From an uncultured Collinsella sp. (GTDB lineage Bacteria; Actinomycetota; Coriobacteriia; Coriobacteriales; Coriobacteriaceae), in assembly GCA_947002045.1 (NCBI GenBank), contig CAMQJB010000012.1:1-52403 (forward strand): a DNA stretch of 52,403 nt, read 5' to 3'. Below are positions 17,342 to 25,352 of the stretch, piece by piece; the stretch's first letter is position 1; each line of letters begins with the position of its first letter. Below the pieces are notes generated by a model, which was not told the DNA's origin, did no database searches, and worked only from the letters and a program-made list of their open reading frames with translations. The position numbers and the translations under genes are program-made.

Positions 17342-17825
17342 CCTGCGCATTGGCCACGGCTACGACGTTCACCGTCTGGTGGAGGGGCGTCGATGTATCA
17401 TCGGCGGGGTTGACATTCCCTACGAGCGCGGCCTGCTGGGCCACTCGGATGCCGATGTGCTCGCGCATGCGCTGGCCGACGCCATTCTGGGCGCCTGCCG
17501 CGGGGGAGACATTGGAAAACTGTTCCCCGACACCGATCCTGCCTATGAGGGCGCCGACTCGATGGTGCTGCTTGCCCGTGTGATGGACTATGCGCGCGAT
17601 CTGGGCTTTGAGTTTGTCGATGCCGACTGCACCATTGCCTGCCAGCAGCCTAAGATCACCCCGCACCGCGATGCCATGCGCGCCAACCTTGCCCATGCCC
17701 TGGGCGTTGACGTCGAAAACGTGGGCGTTGCCGCCACTACGACCGAAAAGCTTGGCTGGGAAGGCCAAGGCGAGGGAATTGGCGCCTGGGCCGTCTGCCT
17801 GCTACAGAAAACCGTTAAGGAGTAA
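17331..17825 (+). CDS. ispF: 2-C-methyl-D-erythritol 2,4-cyclodiphosphate synthase
   Basis: 164 residues, the usual size. It closes CDP-methylerythritol phosphate to the cyclodiphosphate and releases CMP, the step after IspE. The metal-binding GHGYDVH (residues 8-14), GLLGHSDADVLAHALADAI and the C-terminal TTTEKLGW nucleotide loop are intact. It overlaps ispD by 11 bp and precedes cysS by 3 bp, so it sits inside the disA-cysS operon. Confidence 0.96.
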   Translation: MFSNLRIGHGYDVHRLVEGRRCIIGGVDIPYERGLLGHSDADVLAHALADAILGACRGGDIGKLFPDTDPAYEGADSMVLLARVMDYARDLGFEFVDADCTIACQQPKITPHRDAMRANLAHALGVDVENVGVAATTTEKLGWEGQGEGIGAWAVCLLQKTVKE

Positions 17826-17828
17826 CGA

Positions 17829-19295
17829 ATGCGTATCTACAACAGCGCTACCCATAAAAAGGAAGAGTTCCAGCCCATCGAGTCCGGCAAGGTCCGCATG
17901 TACGTGTGCGGCCCCACGGTCTACGACAACATCCACATCGGCAATGCCCGCACGTTCATCAGCTTTGACGTGATTCGTCGCTGGCTCATCGCGAGCGGCT
18001 ACGAGGTCACGTTCGCCCAGAACCTCACCGATGTCGATGACAAGATCATCAAGCGCGCCAACGAGCAGGGCCGTACGGCTGCCGAGGTCGCGACGGAGTT
18101 CTCCGACAAGTTCATCGGCGTCATGCGCGCCGCCAACGTGCTCGATCCCGATGTGCGCCCCCGCGCCACCAAGGAGATCGGCCCCATGATCGCCATGATC
18201 AAGACGCTTATCGAGCAGGGCCACGCTTACGCAGCCGATAACGGCGATGTGTACTTTGCCGTGCGCAGCGATCCCAACTATGGTCAGGTCTCGGGCCGCA
18301 ACATCGACGACCTTATGGTTGGTGCGCGCATCGAGGAGAACGAGGACAAGAACGACCCGCTCGACTTTGCCCTGTGGAAGGCCGCCAAGCCCGGCGAGCC
18401 CAGCTGGCCGAGCCCCTGGGGCGAGGGCCGTCCCGGTTGGCACACCGAGTGCGCCGCCATGGTGCATCGCTACCTGGGCACCCCGATTGACATCCACGGC
18501 GGCGGCTCCGACCTTGCCTTCCCGCATCACGAGAACGAGTGCGCCCAGGCCACCTGCGCCTGGCACCAGGGCTTCTCCAACACCTGGATGCACACGGGCA
18601 TGCTGCTGGTAGACGGCGAGAAGATGTCCAAGTCGCTCGGCAACTTCTTTACGCTGGCCGAGGTCCTCGAGCAGCACTCCGCTGCCGCCCTGCGCCTGCT
18701 GATGCTGCAGACGAGCTATCGCTCGCCGCTCGACTTTTCTTGGGAGCGCCTGGAGGGTGCCGAGAACTCGCTCACGCGTATCGCCGGTACGGTCGAGAAC
18801 CTGCGTTGGGCCGCGAACCACGCGACGGCCGATGCCGACGAAGCGGCTGCCGAGGCGTTTGCCGCCAAGGCCGCCGAGACCCGCACCACCTTTAAGGAGT
18901 GCATGGATGACGACTTTAACACCGCCGGTGCCATGGGTGCTGTCTTTGGCTTTGTGACCGAGTGCAACCAGTACCTGGAGCAGGCGGGCGATGCTGCCGA
19001 CAAGGCCGCTGCCCTGGCCGCCGCCGATACGCTGGTCGAGCTGCTCGATACGTTTGGCGTCGAGCTTCCCGAGCCCAAGGTCGAGCTGCCGCTGGGCCTG
19101 CTGGGCGTTGCCGCCGGCCTGGTCGCCTACACGGGCGACGACGTGGACGAGGCTGCTGCCAAGATTCTCGAGGCCCGCGCCGAGGCCCGTGCCGCCAAGA
19201 ACTGGGATCTGGCCGACGCCATCCGCGACCAGCTCAAGGACCTGGGCCTGACGATTGAAGATACCGCCGCCGGCACTCGTATCAAATCTCTCTAA
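17829..19295 (+). CDS. cysS: Cysteine--tRNA ligase
   Basis: 488 residues of a class I synthetase that charges tRNA-Cys. Seen: the CGPTVYDNIHIGNAR block with the HIGN version of HIGH (~res 29-44), zinc-binding cysteine and histidine residues (GWHTECAAM, HHENECAQ) and KMSKSLGNFF (~res 264). The C-terminal helical anticodon-binding part is Ala/Glu-rich. It is the last gene of the tight disA-ispD-ispF-cysS run; after it comes a 167-bp gap with a long nested palindrome before rlmB. In many Gram-positives mini-RNase III (mrnC) follows cysS; it is absent here. Confidence 0.97.
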   Translation: MRIYNSATHKKEEFQPIESGKVRMYVCGPTVYDNIHIGNARTFISFDVIRRWLIASGYEVTFAQNLTDVDDKIIKRANEQGRTAAEVATEFSDKFIGVMRAANVLDPDVRPRATKEIGPMIAMIKTLIEQGHAYAADNGDVYFAVRSDPNYGQVSGRNIDDLMVGARIEENEDKNDPLDFALWKAAKPGEPSWPSPWGEGRPGWHTECAAMVHRYLGTPIDIHGGGSDLAFPHHENECAQATCAWHQGFSNTWMHTGMLLVDGEKMSKSLGNFFTLAEVLEQHSAAALRLLMLQTSYRSPLDFSWERLEGAENSLTRIAGTVENLRWAANHATADADEAAAEAFAAKAAETRTTFKECMDDDFNTAGAMGAVFGFVTECNQYLEQAGDAADKAAALAAADTLVELLDTFGVELPEPKVELPLGLLGVAAGLVAYTGDDVDEAAAKILEARAEARAAKNWDLADAIRDQLKDLGLTIEDTAAGTRIKSL

Positions 19296-19317
19296 TCCCC
19301 GCGGGTTTCCCAAGCAC

Positions 19318-19420
19318 CCGACCGCCCGAGCCACGGCACCTTGCCTTTCAATCGTCGGGCATGACCTCAAGGTCTATGCCCTCCTCTTTCAAGGCAATCT
19401 GCCGCACCTCGGGCGGTCGG
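19318..19420. repeat. Long nested palindrome (103 nt), copy 2
   Basis: 19318-19330 pairs perfectly with 19408-19420 (13 bp), 19334-19338 with 19400-19404, 19341-19347 with 19391-19397, 19357-19362 with 19376-19381, and the tip is GACC-TCAA-GGTC (19363-19374). It occupies most of the cysS-rlmB gap. Layout and tip match the element at 44-142. It might terminate cysS, be a structured RNA, or be a mobile palindromic element. Confidence 0.75.
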
Positions 19421-19462
19421 TCTATTTGTTTCGTTTGATAGTTGTATTTAGGAGGTCGCTTT

Positions 19463-20377
19463 ATGGCCGACAATCGCAAGCGTGCGCCTCGTGGCGGCAA
19501 GCAGGCTGCTTCTGGCTCGCGTCCGATTCGCCGCAATGACCGCGCTGCCGCTCCCAAGGGCCAGCGCGATCGCGCCCAGGCCGCACGTCCGCAGCGCGAT
19601 CGCAACCGCGACGCTGTCCAGGCTCCCAAGGGCGAGTTTATCGAAGGTCGTCGTGCTGCCGCCGAGGCGCTACGCACTGGTTTTCCCATCAAGTGCGCGC
19701 TCATTGTCGAGGGTGGAGAGCGCGATGCCGCCTTGTCGCGCCTGGTCGACGACCTCAACGCCGCGGGCGTCCGCGTTAAGTATGTGCCGCGCGCGCAGCT
19801 CGATGCGCTGTCGAGCCATGGCGCTCACCAGGGCATTGCGCTCGAGGTTGGCAACTTCCCCTATGCCGATATTGCCGATATTCTCGACCGCGCAGGCGAG
19901 GGCCCGGCACTTGTCGTGGTGCTCGACCACGTGACTGACGACGGCAACTTTGGCGCCATCGTGCGCTCCGCCGAGGTTGTGGGCGCGGCGGGCGTCGTCA
20001 TTGCCAATAAGCGTGCCGCCGGCGTGACCGTGGGCAGCTATAAGACCTCAGCCGGTGCCGTCATGCATCTGCCTATCGCGCAGGTTCCCAATATCGCCCG
20101 TGCGCTCGACGATTTTAAGGCCGCTGGTTTTTGGGTGGGCGGTGCTTCCGAGCACGCCGAAGGCAGTTGCTGGGATGCTCCTTTCGAGGGCCGCGTGGCG
20201 CTCGTCATGGGCTCCGAGGGCGACGGCATCTCGCGTCTGGTGCTCGAGAAATGCGACTTTTTGACCAAGCTTCCCCAGCGCGGTATGACCGAGAGCCTCA
20301 ATGTTGCCCAGGCGACCACGGCGCTGTGCTTTGAGTGGCTGCGCCGCAACGCCGGCGAGCTGATGGGGGAGGAGTAG
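19463..20377 (+). CDS. rlmB: 23S rRNA (guanosine-2'-O-)-methyltransferase RlmB
   Basis: 304 residues from ATG 19463 after AGGAGG; the frame is open to 19442 but that start would lie upstream of the ribosome site. A basic, low-complexity leader of ~55 residues precedes the usual SpoU/TrmH substrate-binding domain (EGRRAAAEAL) and the knotted SPOUT domain with NFGAIVRSAE, MGSEGDGISRLV and LNVAQATTALCFEWLR. It methylates the ribose of G2251 (E. coli numbering) in the peptidyl-transferase P loop. The next gene starts 3 bp after the stop. Confidence 0.92.
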   Translation: MADNRKRAPRGGKQAASGSRPIRRNDRAAAPKGQRDRAQAARPQRDRNRDAVQAPKGEFIEGRRAAAEALRTGFPIKCALIVEGGERDAALSRLVDDLNAAGVRVKYVPRAQLDALSSHGAHQGIALEVGNFPYADIADILDRAGEGPALVVVLDHVTDDGNFGAIVRSAEVVGAAGVVIANKRAAGVTVGSYKTSAGAVMHLPIAQVPNIARALDDFKAAGFWVGGASEHAEGSCWDAPFEGRVALVMGSEGDGISRLVLEKCDFLTKLPQRGMTESLNVAQATTALCFEWLRRNAGELMGEE

Positions 20378-20380
20378 CGC

Positions 20381-21058
20381 ATGTCCAAAAAGAACCGTGC
20401 CAAGTCCAAGGCCAAGCGCTTTGGCGAGGGCTCGGCCAAGCCGATTGTTTCGGCCGCGACCTATGGCGTGGGCGGCAATGCGTTTGCGCAGGCTATCGCC
20501 GACCCAGTCTCGACGGTGCACTCCAACAAGCCCGAGCTGCTGGTGGTCGACGGTTACAACGTGATCCACTGCACGCCGCGCTACGAAAAGCTCGTGTACG
20601 ACCATTCCGACGATCCGTATTCCAGCGACGTTCACGATATGGCGCGCACGGCGCTCATTAATGACGTAGCTGCGTTTGCCCAGGGCCGCTACGAGGCCGT
20701 GATCGTATTTGACGGCGCGGGCAATATCTCCAGCGAGCGCCCCAACCTACCGGCCCGCGGTGTGCGCATTGAGTTTTCGCCGACGGGTGTTTCGGCCGAT
20801 ACCGTGGTGCAGAAGCTCTGCATCGAGGCGCGCGAGGAAGGCCGCGCGTGTTCTGTAGTGTCGAGCGACGGCACGATCCAGGCCGTCGTCATGGGCAAGG
20901 GCGTTACGCGCATCTCGAGCCGTATGCTGGTGGACGAGATCAAACAGATCGACAACGACGTGCACGAGGCCGAGGAAGCTCCACAAATCAAGATGACTCT
21001 GGGCAGTCGCCTGAGCCCCGATGCCCTGGCCAAGCTCAAGGCCCTGCGCGGGAGGTAG
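20381..21058 (+). CDS. NYN/PIN-fold endoribonuclease, YacP/Rae1 type
   Basis: 225 residues. After ~45 basic residues comes a NYN nuclease domain: LLVVDGYNVIH holds the first catalytic Asp, VIVFDGAG the second, and VVSSDGTIQ the third. In Bacillus the homologue Rae1 (YacP) enters the ribosomal A site and cuts mRNA, and lies next to rlmB in the cysS-mrnC-rlmB-yacP order, as here apart from missing mrnC. The long basic N-terminus, rich in Lys, Ser and Ala, is an addition to the usual ~170-residue protein and might help ribosome binding. Coupled to rlmB by a 3-bp gap. Confidence 0.85.
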   Translation: MSKKNRAKSKAKRFGEGSAKPIVSAATYGVGGNAFAQAIADPVSTVHSNKPELLVVDGYNVIHCTPRYEKLVYDHSDDPYSSDVHDMARTALINDVAAFAQGRYEAVIVFDGAGNISSERPNLPARGVRIEFSPTGVSADTVVQKLCIEAREEGRACSVVSSDGTIQAVVMGKGVTRISSRMLVDEIKQIDNDVHEAEEAPQIKMTLGSRLSPDALAKLKALRGR

Positions 21059-21085
21059 GGAAGTTGGCGGGGCAATGCTGCCTCG

Positions 21086-22426
21086 CTAACTCCATTCAGC
21101 GATGTCGATCATTCTTTCGAGGCGCCACGTTAGCGCCTCTTTTAGATATGGCAGCCTTGCCGTGAGCGCGTCGTTTCTGGAAAGAATCTCGATTGCCTCG
21201 TCAACGAAGCCTTCGAGTTTGTCGCAGCCAAACCAGCCCATGTCCTCGACGAGCAACATTTGTTTGGCGGGGCTTGAATGAAATTGTGCGCTGGTAAAAC
21301 TGTGCTCTCCCGCCCTAAGCTCCTCTAGTGATATGTTGCACCAGAGCGATGAGCCCGAATCGAAGATGGGGGCAGGTCTGCAAGCTTGCGTGTTGACGTT
21401 TCGCACGAGGCCGAAGTTGCGCCAATGACGATCGTAGTTGGCAATGATGTCGTCACATACGATCATGCGGTCAAGGGCATCCTTGACGCCTGTCACCCCG
21501 AGCTCCTCGCAGTTTGCTACATATCGCTCGTAGTCGGTTAGCCGTTCATCTGCGTTTGCGTGCTGGTTTACATAGAACGCAGGGACATACTCTTCTTCAT
21601 CAGTTAAGAAGACATCGCATGTGCTCAGGGCGGAAGTGCCCGTGCCCTCGAGCGAGTAAGGCACATAATCGCAGGCGTTTAGGATGCGACGGTGGAGCGC
21701 GGTCGCCACCAGCTCGTTATAAGGTTCCTGGTCCAGGTGCGCTCCTGCCTTATGCAGAATTCGACGTTCGCCCTCGCACGTCCAGTACTTTTGAAGATTG
21801 CCGTCCGAGGTGTTATCGGGCTTTGCGGCAGCCGCTTTTCCCTCTGGGGCAAAGGGTGCAATGGACAGCGAGACGTCATCAAAGGCGTTATTGAAGAAGT
21901 TGATATCCTCCCAGGTGAGACCGGAACCTTGGGGCCTAATCCAATACTGGTCGGATAAGGAGAGGCCGAGATTTCGCTGGACGAGTTCATCGGGAACATC
22001 GACTGCGGCTTCTGCAAGCAGGGAGGCTAGCCCAATGCGTGCGAGCGGGATACCGCGGCCGCGCCACCAGATGCGGAAGGAGTCTAGCGATATGGGGCTA
22101 TTAGGGCCAAATACTCCAATAGGGGCGTGGGCGTAATCGATGTCGGCACCGATGTGGGTAAAGTCTTTTCGCGATGTACTGTAGACCAGCTGAGCGACTT
22201 CGTACGTGCGGTTCATGAGGGTGAACGCGATCTCGCTCTTACCGTGGCCGCGGCGGGGACGTCCCCCCGTTTTGGTCACAGAGCGGAGTCGCGTGTCGAC
22301 GCTGTCTTTGTCGATGAGCCATACACCAGAAGCCTTGCGGGCCTCAAGTGCTCCGTTTTTTATGAGCTCCTGCACCCTGCGCGGAGTGATGCCGAGCAGC
22401 TCGGCGGCTTCTTTGGTAGTAAGCAT
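21086..22426 (-). CDS. Helix-turn-helix / HipA-like kinase fusion protein
   Basis: 446 residues from ATG 22426, which has AAGGG at correct distance; the frame is open to 22468, but that would place an operator-like arm inside the gene. Residues 1-45 are a MerR/excisionase-type helix-turn-helix (MLTTKEAAELLGITPRRVQE, typical HTH_17). Residues ~70-440 show the HipA C-terminal kinase signature: NYDRHWRNFG gives Asp332 and Asn337, and PIFDSGSS the metal-binding Asp356. The HipA N-terminal couple domain is not evident. No separate antitoxin gene exists: DNA binding and kinase are in one chain. A perfect 22-bp inverted repeat lies just upstream. Role (self-contained toxin-antitoxin, regulator or phage defence) is unknown. 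Confidence 0.75.
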   Translation of the reverse strand: MLTTKEAAELLGITPRRVQELIKNGALEARKASGVWLIDKDSVDTRLRSVTKTGGRPRRGHGKSEIAFTLMNRTYEVAQLVYSTSRKDFTHIGADIDYAHAPIGVFGPNSPISLDSFRIWWRGRGIPLARIGLASLLAEAAVDVPDELVQRNLGLSLSDQYWIRPQGSGLTWEDINFFNNAFDDVSLSIAPFAPEGKAAAAKPDNTSDGNLQKYWTCEGERRILHKAGAHLDQEPYNELVATALHRRILNACDYVPYSLEGTGTSALSTCDVFLTDEEEYVPAFYVNQHANADERLTDYERYVANCEELGVTGVKDALDRMIVCDDIIANYDRHWRNFGLVRNVNTQACRPAPIFDSGSSLWCNISLEELRAGEHSFTSAQFHSSPAKQMLLVEDMGWFGCDKLEGFVDEAIEILSRNDALTARLPYLKEALTWRLERMIDIAEWS

Positions 22427-22436
22427 CGCGAAACCC

Positions 22437-22497
22437 TTCGCCAGAACGAATAGTTTTATATATAGCAATTGTAATTAAAACTATTCGTTCTGGCGAA
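22437..22497. promoter_or_regulatory. Perfect 22-bp inverted repeat upstream of the HTH-HipA fusion gene
   Basis: Arms 22437-22458 and 22476-22497 are exact complements; the core word is CCAGAACGAATAGTTTTA. The 17-nt gap is AT-rich and reads CTATATATA on the minus strand, a likely -10. The left arm ends 11 bp before the ATG, so binding would block transcription and ribosome access. It is the natural site for the N-terminal HTH of the encoded protein. Confidence 0.8.
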
Positions 22498-22650
22498 TGG
22501 TTTTAAGATTGAGGGCGCACTGACAGAAATGAACGGGCCTGGTACGCGTTGTTGCTGGATTTTGCATATTTGTATAACGCCGTGCGGCCTGTTGCGCCCC
22601 GTCCGCAATTCCTTTATTCTTAACTCGCTTCGCGTGAAAGCGCCAAGTGT

Positions 22651-22725
22651 GCCAGTGTGGCGCAACGGTAGCGCAACTGATTTGTAATCAGTGGGTTGCA
22701 GGTTCGATTCCTGTCACTGGCTCCA
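22651..22725 (+). tRNA. tRNA-Thr (TGT)
   Basis: Full cloverleaf: acceptor GCCAGTG with CACTGGC, anticodon loop TTTGTAA (anticodon TGT), T arm GCAGG-TTCGATT-CCTGT, and an encoded CCA. It stands alone upstream of the palindrome-rich gap. A possible promoter is TTGCTG (22552) and TATAAC (22573). Confidence 0.97.
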
Positions 22726-22818
22726 TGAGAGTTTCGGGCTCTGTTTCCTTGTGGGACAGGGCCCGTTTCTATTTATGTCGATAAGTCAGCGTGTTTGGCG
22801 CCAACCAAGCTTCAGGTT

Positions 22819-23037
22819 TGTCTCGATCCGTAACACGAGTGGGCTGAAGACCCTCCTTATAGTTACAGATCGAAACATTGCCAAGGGAAGGCCGATAACA
22901 TCTCGATCCGTAACACGAAGAGGCTGAAAACCGTTCTTGCTGTTACAGAATGAGACGTAAGCGGGGGTTTCTGCGAAACATCTCGATCTGTAACAGATAG
23001 GGGAGGAATAACCCTCTTACTGTTACAGGTCGAGACA
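22819..23037. repeat. Three tandem hairpin units with an exact 80-bp period
   Basis: TCTCGATCCGTAACA begins at 22821, 22901 and (as TCTCGATCTGTAACA) 22981. Each unit is ~58 bp, with the right arm TGTTACAG.TCGAGACA-like ending at 22877, 22958 and 23037, so each folds into a hairpin with a variable 25-nt middle. About 22 bp of unrelated sequence separates the units. No ORF fits. It lies in the 812-bp gap between tRNA-Thr and tRNA-Tyr. Confidence 0.8.
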
Positions 23038-23064
23038 TAGGCCGGGGCGAGGTTGGTCATCGTC

Positions 23065-23215
23065 ATCGAGCGTGGATTATCGGACACACGAGCGTGGAAA
23101 ATCTTCCGCCTAGTGAATGAGCGTGGATAATCTGCCACTTTGGATTCGATGGCACGGCAAAGTGGGAGATTATCCACGCTCGATTTCAAACGGAAGAAAA
23201 TCCACGCTCGATTTT
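23065..23215. repeat. GAGCGTGGATAATC nested palindromes
   Basis: Five copies of the core GAGCGTGGA: three forward (near 23067, 23089, 23119) and two reversed (near 23171, 23200). 23119-23142 pairs with 23157-23180 (one mismatch) and 23088-23110 with 23189-23210 (few mismatches), giving a nested hairpin with a GATTCGATGGCACGG-like loop. From 23220 to the promoter at 23447 I see only a small palindrome around TATCGAAGTTCGATA (23285-23299) and no supported gene. Confidence 0.75.
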
Positions 23216-23446
23216 GCCTGGGAAGAGCAATCTTCTGTCTGGGCAGCCCCGATCTCGACCTATATATAGGTGCAAATAAGCTGGTATCGAAGTTCGATAC
23301 TGAAGGTGTACTCCACTACAGCAAAGTGTTACCTTGGGAAACGTCACCTCAGTATCCAAAACCACTGTCCTTCATACCCAAACTCAATAAAACCGCAGGT
23401 CACGGCTATATAGATACGCCCGGCACCGTGTATCTAGAGGTTTTCG

Positions 23447-23476
23447 TTGACAGCCCCCAAGGTGGCATCGTATTAT
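23447..23476 (+). promoter_or_regulatory. Promoter of the tRNA-Tyr/Thr/Met-tuf unit
   Basis: TTGACA at 23447-23452, an 18-bp spacer and TATTAT at 23471-23476, ending 62 bp before tRNA-Tyr. This is the best sigma-A-type promoter in the gap. Confidence 0.75.
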
Positions 23477-23538
23477 CTTCTTCGTTCGCGGGGGCGGCGG
23501 TCCAAAAGACCAAAGGACCTGCGGATACTTGAACGATT

Positions 23539-23620
23539 GGGAGTTTGCCCGAGTGGTTAATGGGGACGGGCTGTAAACCCGTTGGCTCTGCCTACATAGG
23601 TTCGAATCCTATAGCTCCCA
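23539..23620 (+). tRNA. tRNA-Tyr (GTA)
   Basis: Class II tRNA with a long variable arm. Acceptor GGGAGTT pairs with AGCTCCC, the anticodon loop is CTGTAAA (GTA), and the T loop is TTCGAAT. The 3' CCA is not encoded (ACCC follows). Confidence 0.96.
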
Positions 23621-23630
23621 CCCGTCAAGT

Positions 23631-23706
23631 GCCTGTATAGCTCAGTCGGTAGAGCACTTCGTTGGTAACGAAGAGGTCACCAGTTCAAGTCTGGTTGCAG
23701 GCTCCA
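23631..23706 (+). tRNA. tRNA-Thr (GGT)
   Basis: 76 nt with encoded CCA; anticodon loop TTGGTAA (GGT), T arm with TTCAAGT. It lies 10 bp after tRNA-Tyr in the same unit, the same Tyr-Thr order as before tufB in many bacteria. Confidence 0.97.
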
Positions 23707-23709
23707 TCC

Positions 23710-23786
23710 GGCGGTGTAGCTCAGTTGGTTAGAGCACACGGTTCATACCCGTGGCGTCACTGGTTCGAATCCAGTCACCGCTACCA
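23710..23786 (+). tRNA. tRNA-Met (CAT), elongator type
   Basis: 77 nt with encoded CCA; anticodon loop TTCATAC (CAT). It lacks the three G-C pairs in the anticodon stem typical of the initiator, so it is elongator tRNA-Met, or an isoleucine tRNA whose C34 is modified to lysidine. It lies 97 bp before tuf. Confidence 0.93.
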
Positions 23787-23797
23787 TAGGTAACACG

Positions 23798-23828
23798 GTG
23801 GCTTCTCAATAGTATGTTGAGAGGCCAC
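23798..23828 (+). other. Stem-loop between tRNA-Met and tuf
   Basis: GTGGCTTCTCAA pairs with TTGAGAGGCCAC (one G-T pair). No T tract follows, so an RNA-processing or partial-stop signal is more likely than a full terminator. Confidence 0.55.
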
Positions 23829-23882
23829 TATGGTATAAAGGCAAAGTCCCGTCCGGGGACGACCTGTTAAGAGGAGGGCTTT

Positions 23883-25073
23883 ATGGCCAAAGAGAAGTTT
23901 GAGCGCACTAAGCCGCATGTTAACATCGGCACCATTGGTCACGTCGACCACGGCAAGACCACGCTGACCGCTGCCATCACCAAGGTTCTCTCCGAGACCG
24001 AGGGCTGCAAGGCTGACTTCACTGCGTTCGAGAACATCGACAAGGCTCCCGAGGAGCGCGAGCGCGGCATTACGATTTCCGTCTCCCACGTTGAGTACGA
24101 GACCGCTGCCCGTCACTACGCTCACGTTGACTGCCCGGGCCACGCTGACTACGTCAAGAACATGATCTCCGGCGCTGCTCAGATGGACGGCGCTATCCTG
24201 GTCATCGCTGCTACCGACGGCCCCATGGCTCAGACCCGCGAGCACATCCTGCTCGCCCGTCAGGTCGGCGTTCCCTACATCGTCGTCTTCCTGAACAAGT
24301 GCGACATGGTCGACGATGACGAGCTCATCGACCTCGTCGAGATGGAGACCCGTGAGCTCCTCTCCGAGTACGATTTCCCCGGCGACGACATCCCCGTCAT
24401 CCGTGGCTCCGCTCTGGGCGCTCTCGAGGGCGACGCCAAGTGGATGGACGCCATTCGCGAGCTCATGAAGGCCGTCGACGAGTACATCCCGACGCCTGCT
24501 CGTAACAACGACCTCCCGTTCCTGATGGCCGTTGAGGACGTTATGACCATCTCCGGCCGTGGTACCGTTGCTACTGGCCGTGTCGAGCGCGGTGAGCTCA
24601 AGCTCAACGAGCCCGTCGAGATCGTCGGCATCAAGGATACCCAGAACACCGTCGTTACCGGTATCGAGATGTTCCGTAAGTCCATGGACTTCTGCGAGGC
24701 TGGCGACAACGTCGGTCTGCTGCTCCGCGGCATCAAGCGTGAGGACATCGAGCGCGGCCAAGTTCTCTGCAAGCCCGGTTCGGTTACCCCGCACACCAAG
24801 TTCACCGGCGAGATCTACGTTCTGACCAAGGAGGAGGGCGGCCGTCACACCCCGTTCTTCGATGGTTATCGTCCTCAGTTCTACTTCCGTACCACCGACG
24901 TTACCGGTACGGTCAAGCTCCCCGAGGGCACCGAGATGGCTATGCCTGGTGACCACATCACCATCGAGGGCGACCTCATCCACCCGATCGCCATGGAGGA
25001 GGGCCTGCGCTTCGCTATCCGCGAGGGTGGCCACACCGTCGGTTCGGGCATCGTCTCCACGATCATTGAGTAA
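23883..25073 (+). CDS. tuf: Elongation factor Tu
   Basis: 396 residues. It carries aminoacyl-tRNA to the ribosome with GTP. G-domain motifs: GHVDHGKTT (19-27), DCPGHADY (~81) and NKCDM (~136); domains 2 and 3 follow without gaps. Strong ribosome site GAGGAGGG before ATG 23883. It is co-transcribed with the tRNA-Tyr/Thr/Met group from 23447 and closed by a terminator at 25101. Codon use is strongly biased, as expected for a highly expressed gene. Confidence 0.99.
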   Translation: MAKEKFERTKPHVNIGTIGHVDHGKTTLTAAITKVLSETEGCKADFTAFENIDKAPEERERGITISVSHVEYETAARHYAHVDCPGHADYVKNMISGAAQMDGAILVIAATDGPMAQTREHILLARQVGVPYIVVFLNKCDMVDDDELIDLVEMETRELLSEYDFPGDDIPVIRGSALGALEGDAKWMDAIRELMKAVDEYIPTPARNNDLPFLMAVEDVMTISGRGTVATGRVERGELKLNEPVEIVGIKDTQNTVVTGIEMFRKSMDFCEAGDNVGLLLRGIKREDIERGQVLCKPGSVTPHTKFTGEIYVLTKEEGGRHTPFFDGYRPQFYFRTTDVTGTVKLPEGTEMAMPGDHITIEGDLIHPIAMEEGLRFAIREGGHTVGSGIVSTIIE

Positions 25074-25100
25074 ATTAGCTCTTTGATATAGCTGACTTAG

Positions 25101-25135
25101 AGAACCCGGCACTTATATGGGTGCCGGGTTCTTTT
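25101..25135 (+). terminator. Intrinsic terminator after tuf
   Basis: 12-bp perfect stem, AGAACCCGGCAC with its complement (25101-25112, 25121-25132), and a TTTTC tail. Confidence 0.88.
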
Positions 25136-25277
25136 CTGCAATGGATATTGAGCCGTTGCTGGTGTCGAGAGGATCGATAATGGTCCTGGATGCACCGTCG
25201 ATTAGCTCTCGATGGCTTCATTGATGTGTTCCAAATATGAATGGATCCACCGAGAACCAATTGACTCGAGGTTTTCA

Positions 25278-25307
25278 TTGACAGCACTTACGTGGAGCTG
25301 ATAAAGT
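25278..25307 (+). promoter_or_regulatory. Promoter of rpmG-tRNA-Trp-secE-nusG
   Basis: TTGACA at 25278-25283, an 18-bp spacer and TAAAGT at 25302-25307, 46 bp before rpmG. Confidence 0.7.
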
Positions 25308-25352
25308 AACAACTCGTGCCCGTACGGGGCGGAAATGAAAGGTTCAGGATAC

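Noticed and set aside
19318..19420. Integron attC site
   Set aside because: No integrase gene or cassette array, and no GTTRRRY-type core sites at the arms.
22819..23037. CRISPR array
   Set aside because: Only three units, each an imperfect hairpin with variable interior; spacers are not uniform unique 30-40-mers between identical direct repeats, and no cas genes are present.
23140..23532. 130-codon open frame in the tRNA-Thr/tRNA-Tyr gap
   Set aside because: It runs through the GAGCGTGGA palindromes and over the tRNA-Tyr promoter, lacks a ribosome site and has none of the GC3 bias of real genes here.
23781..25112. 443-codon minus-strand frame opposite tuf, and similar long frames opposite clpC, cysS, pepD and nusG-rplA
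   Set aside because: Antisense shadows of highly biased genes; no ribosome sites and no domain motifs.
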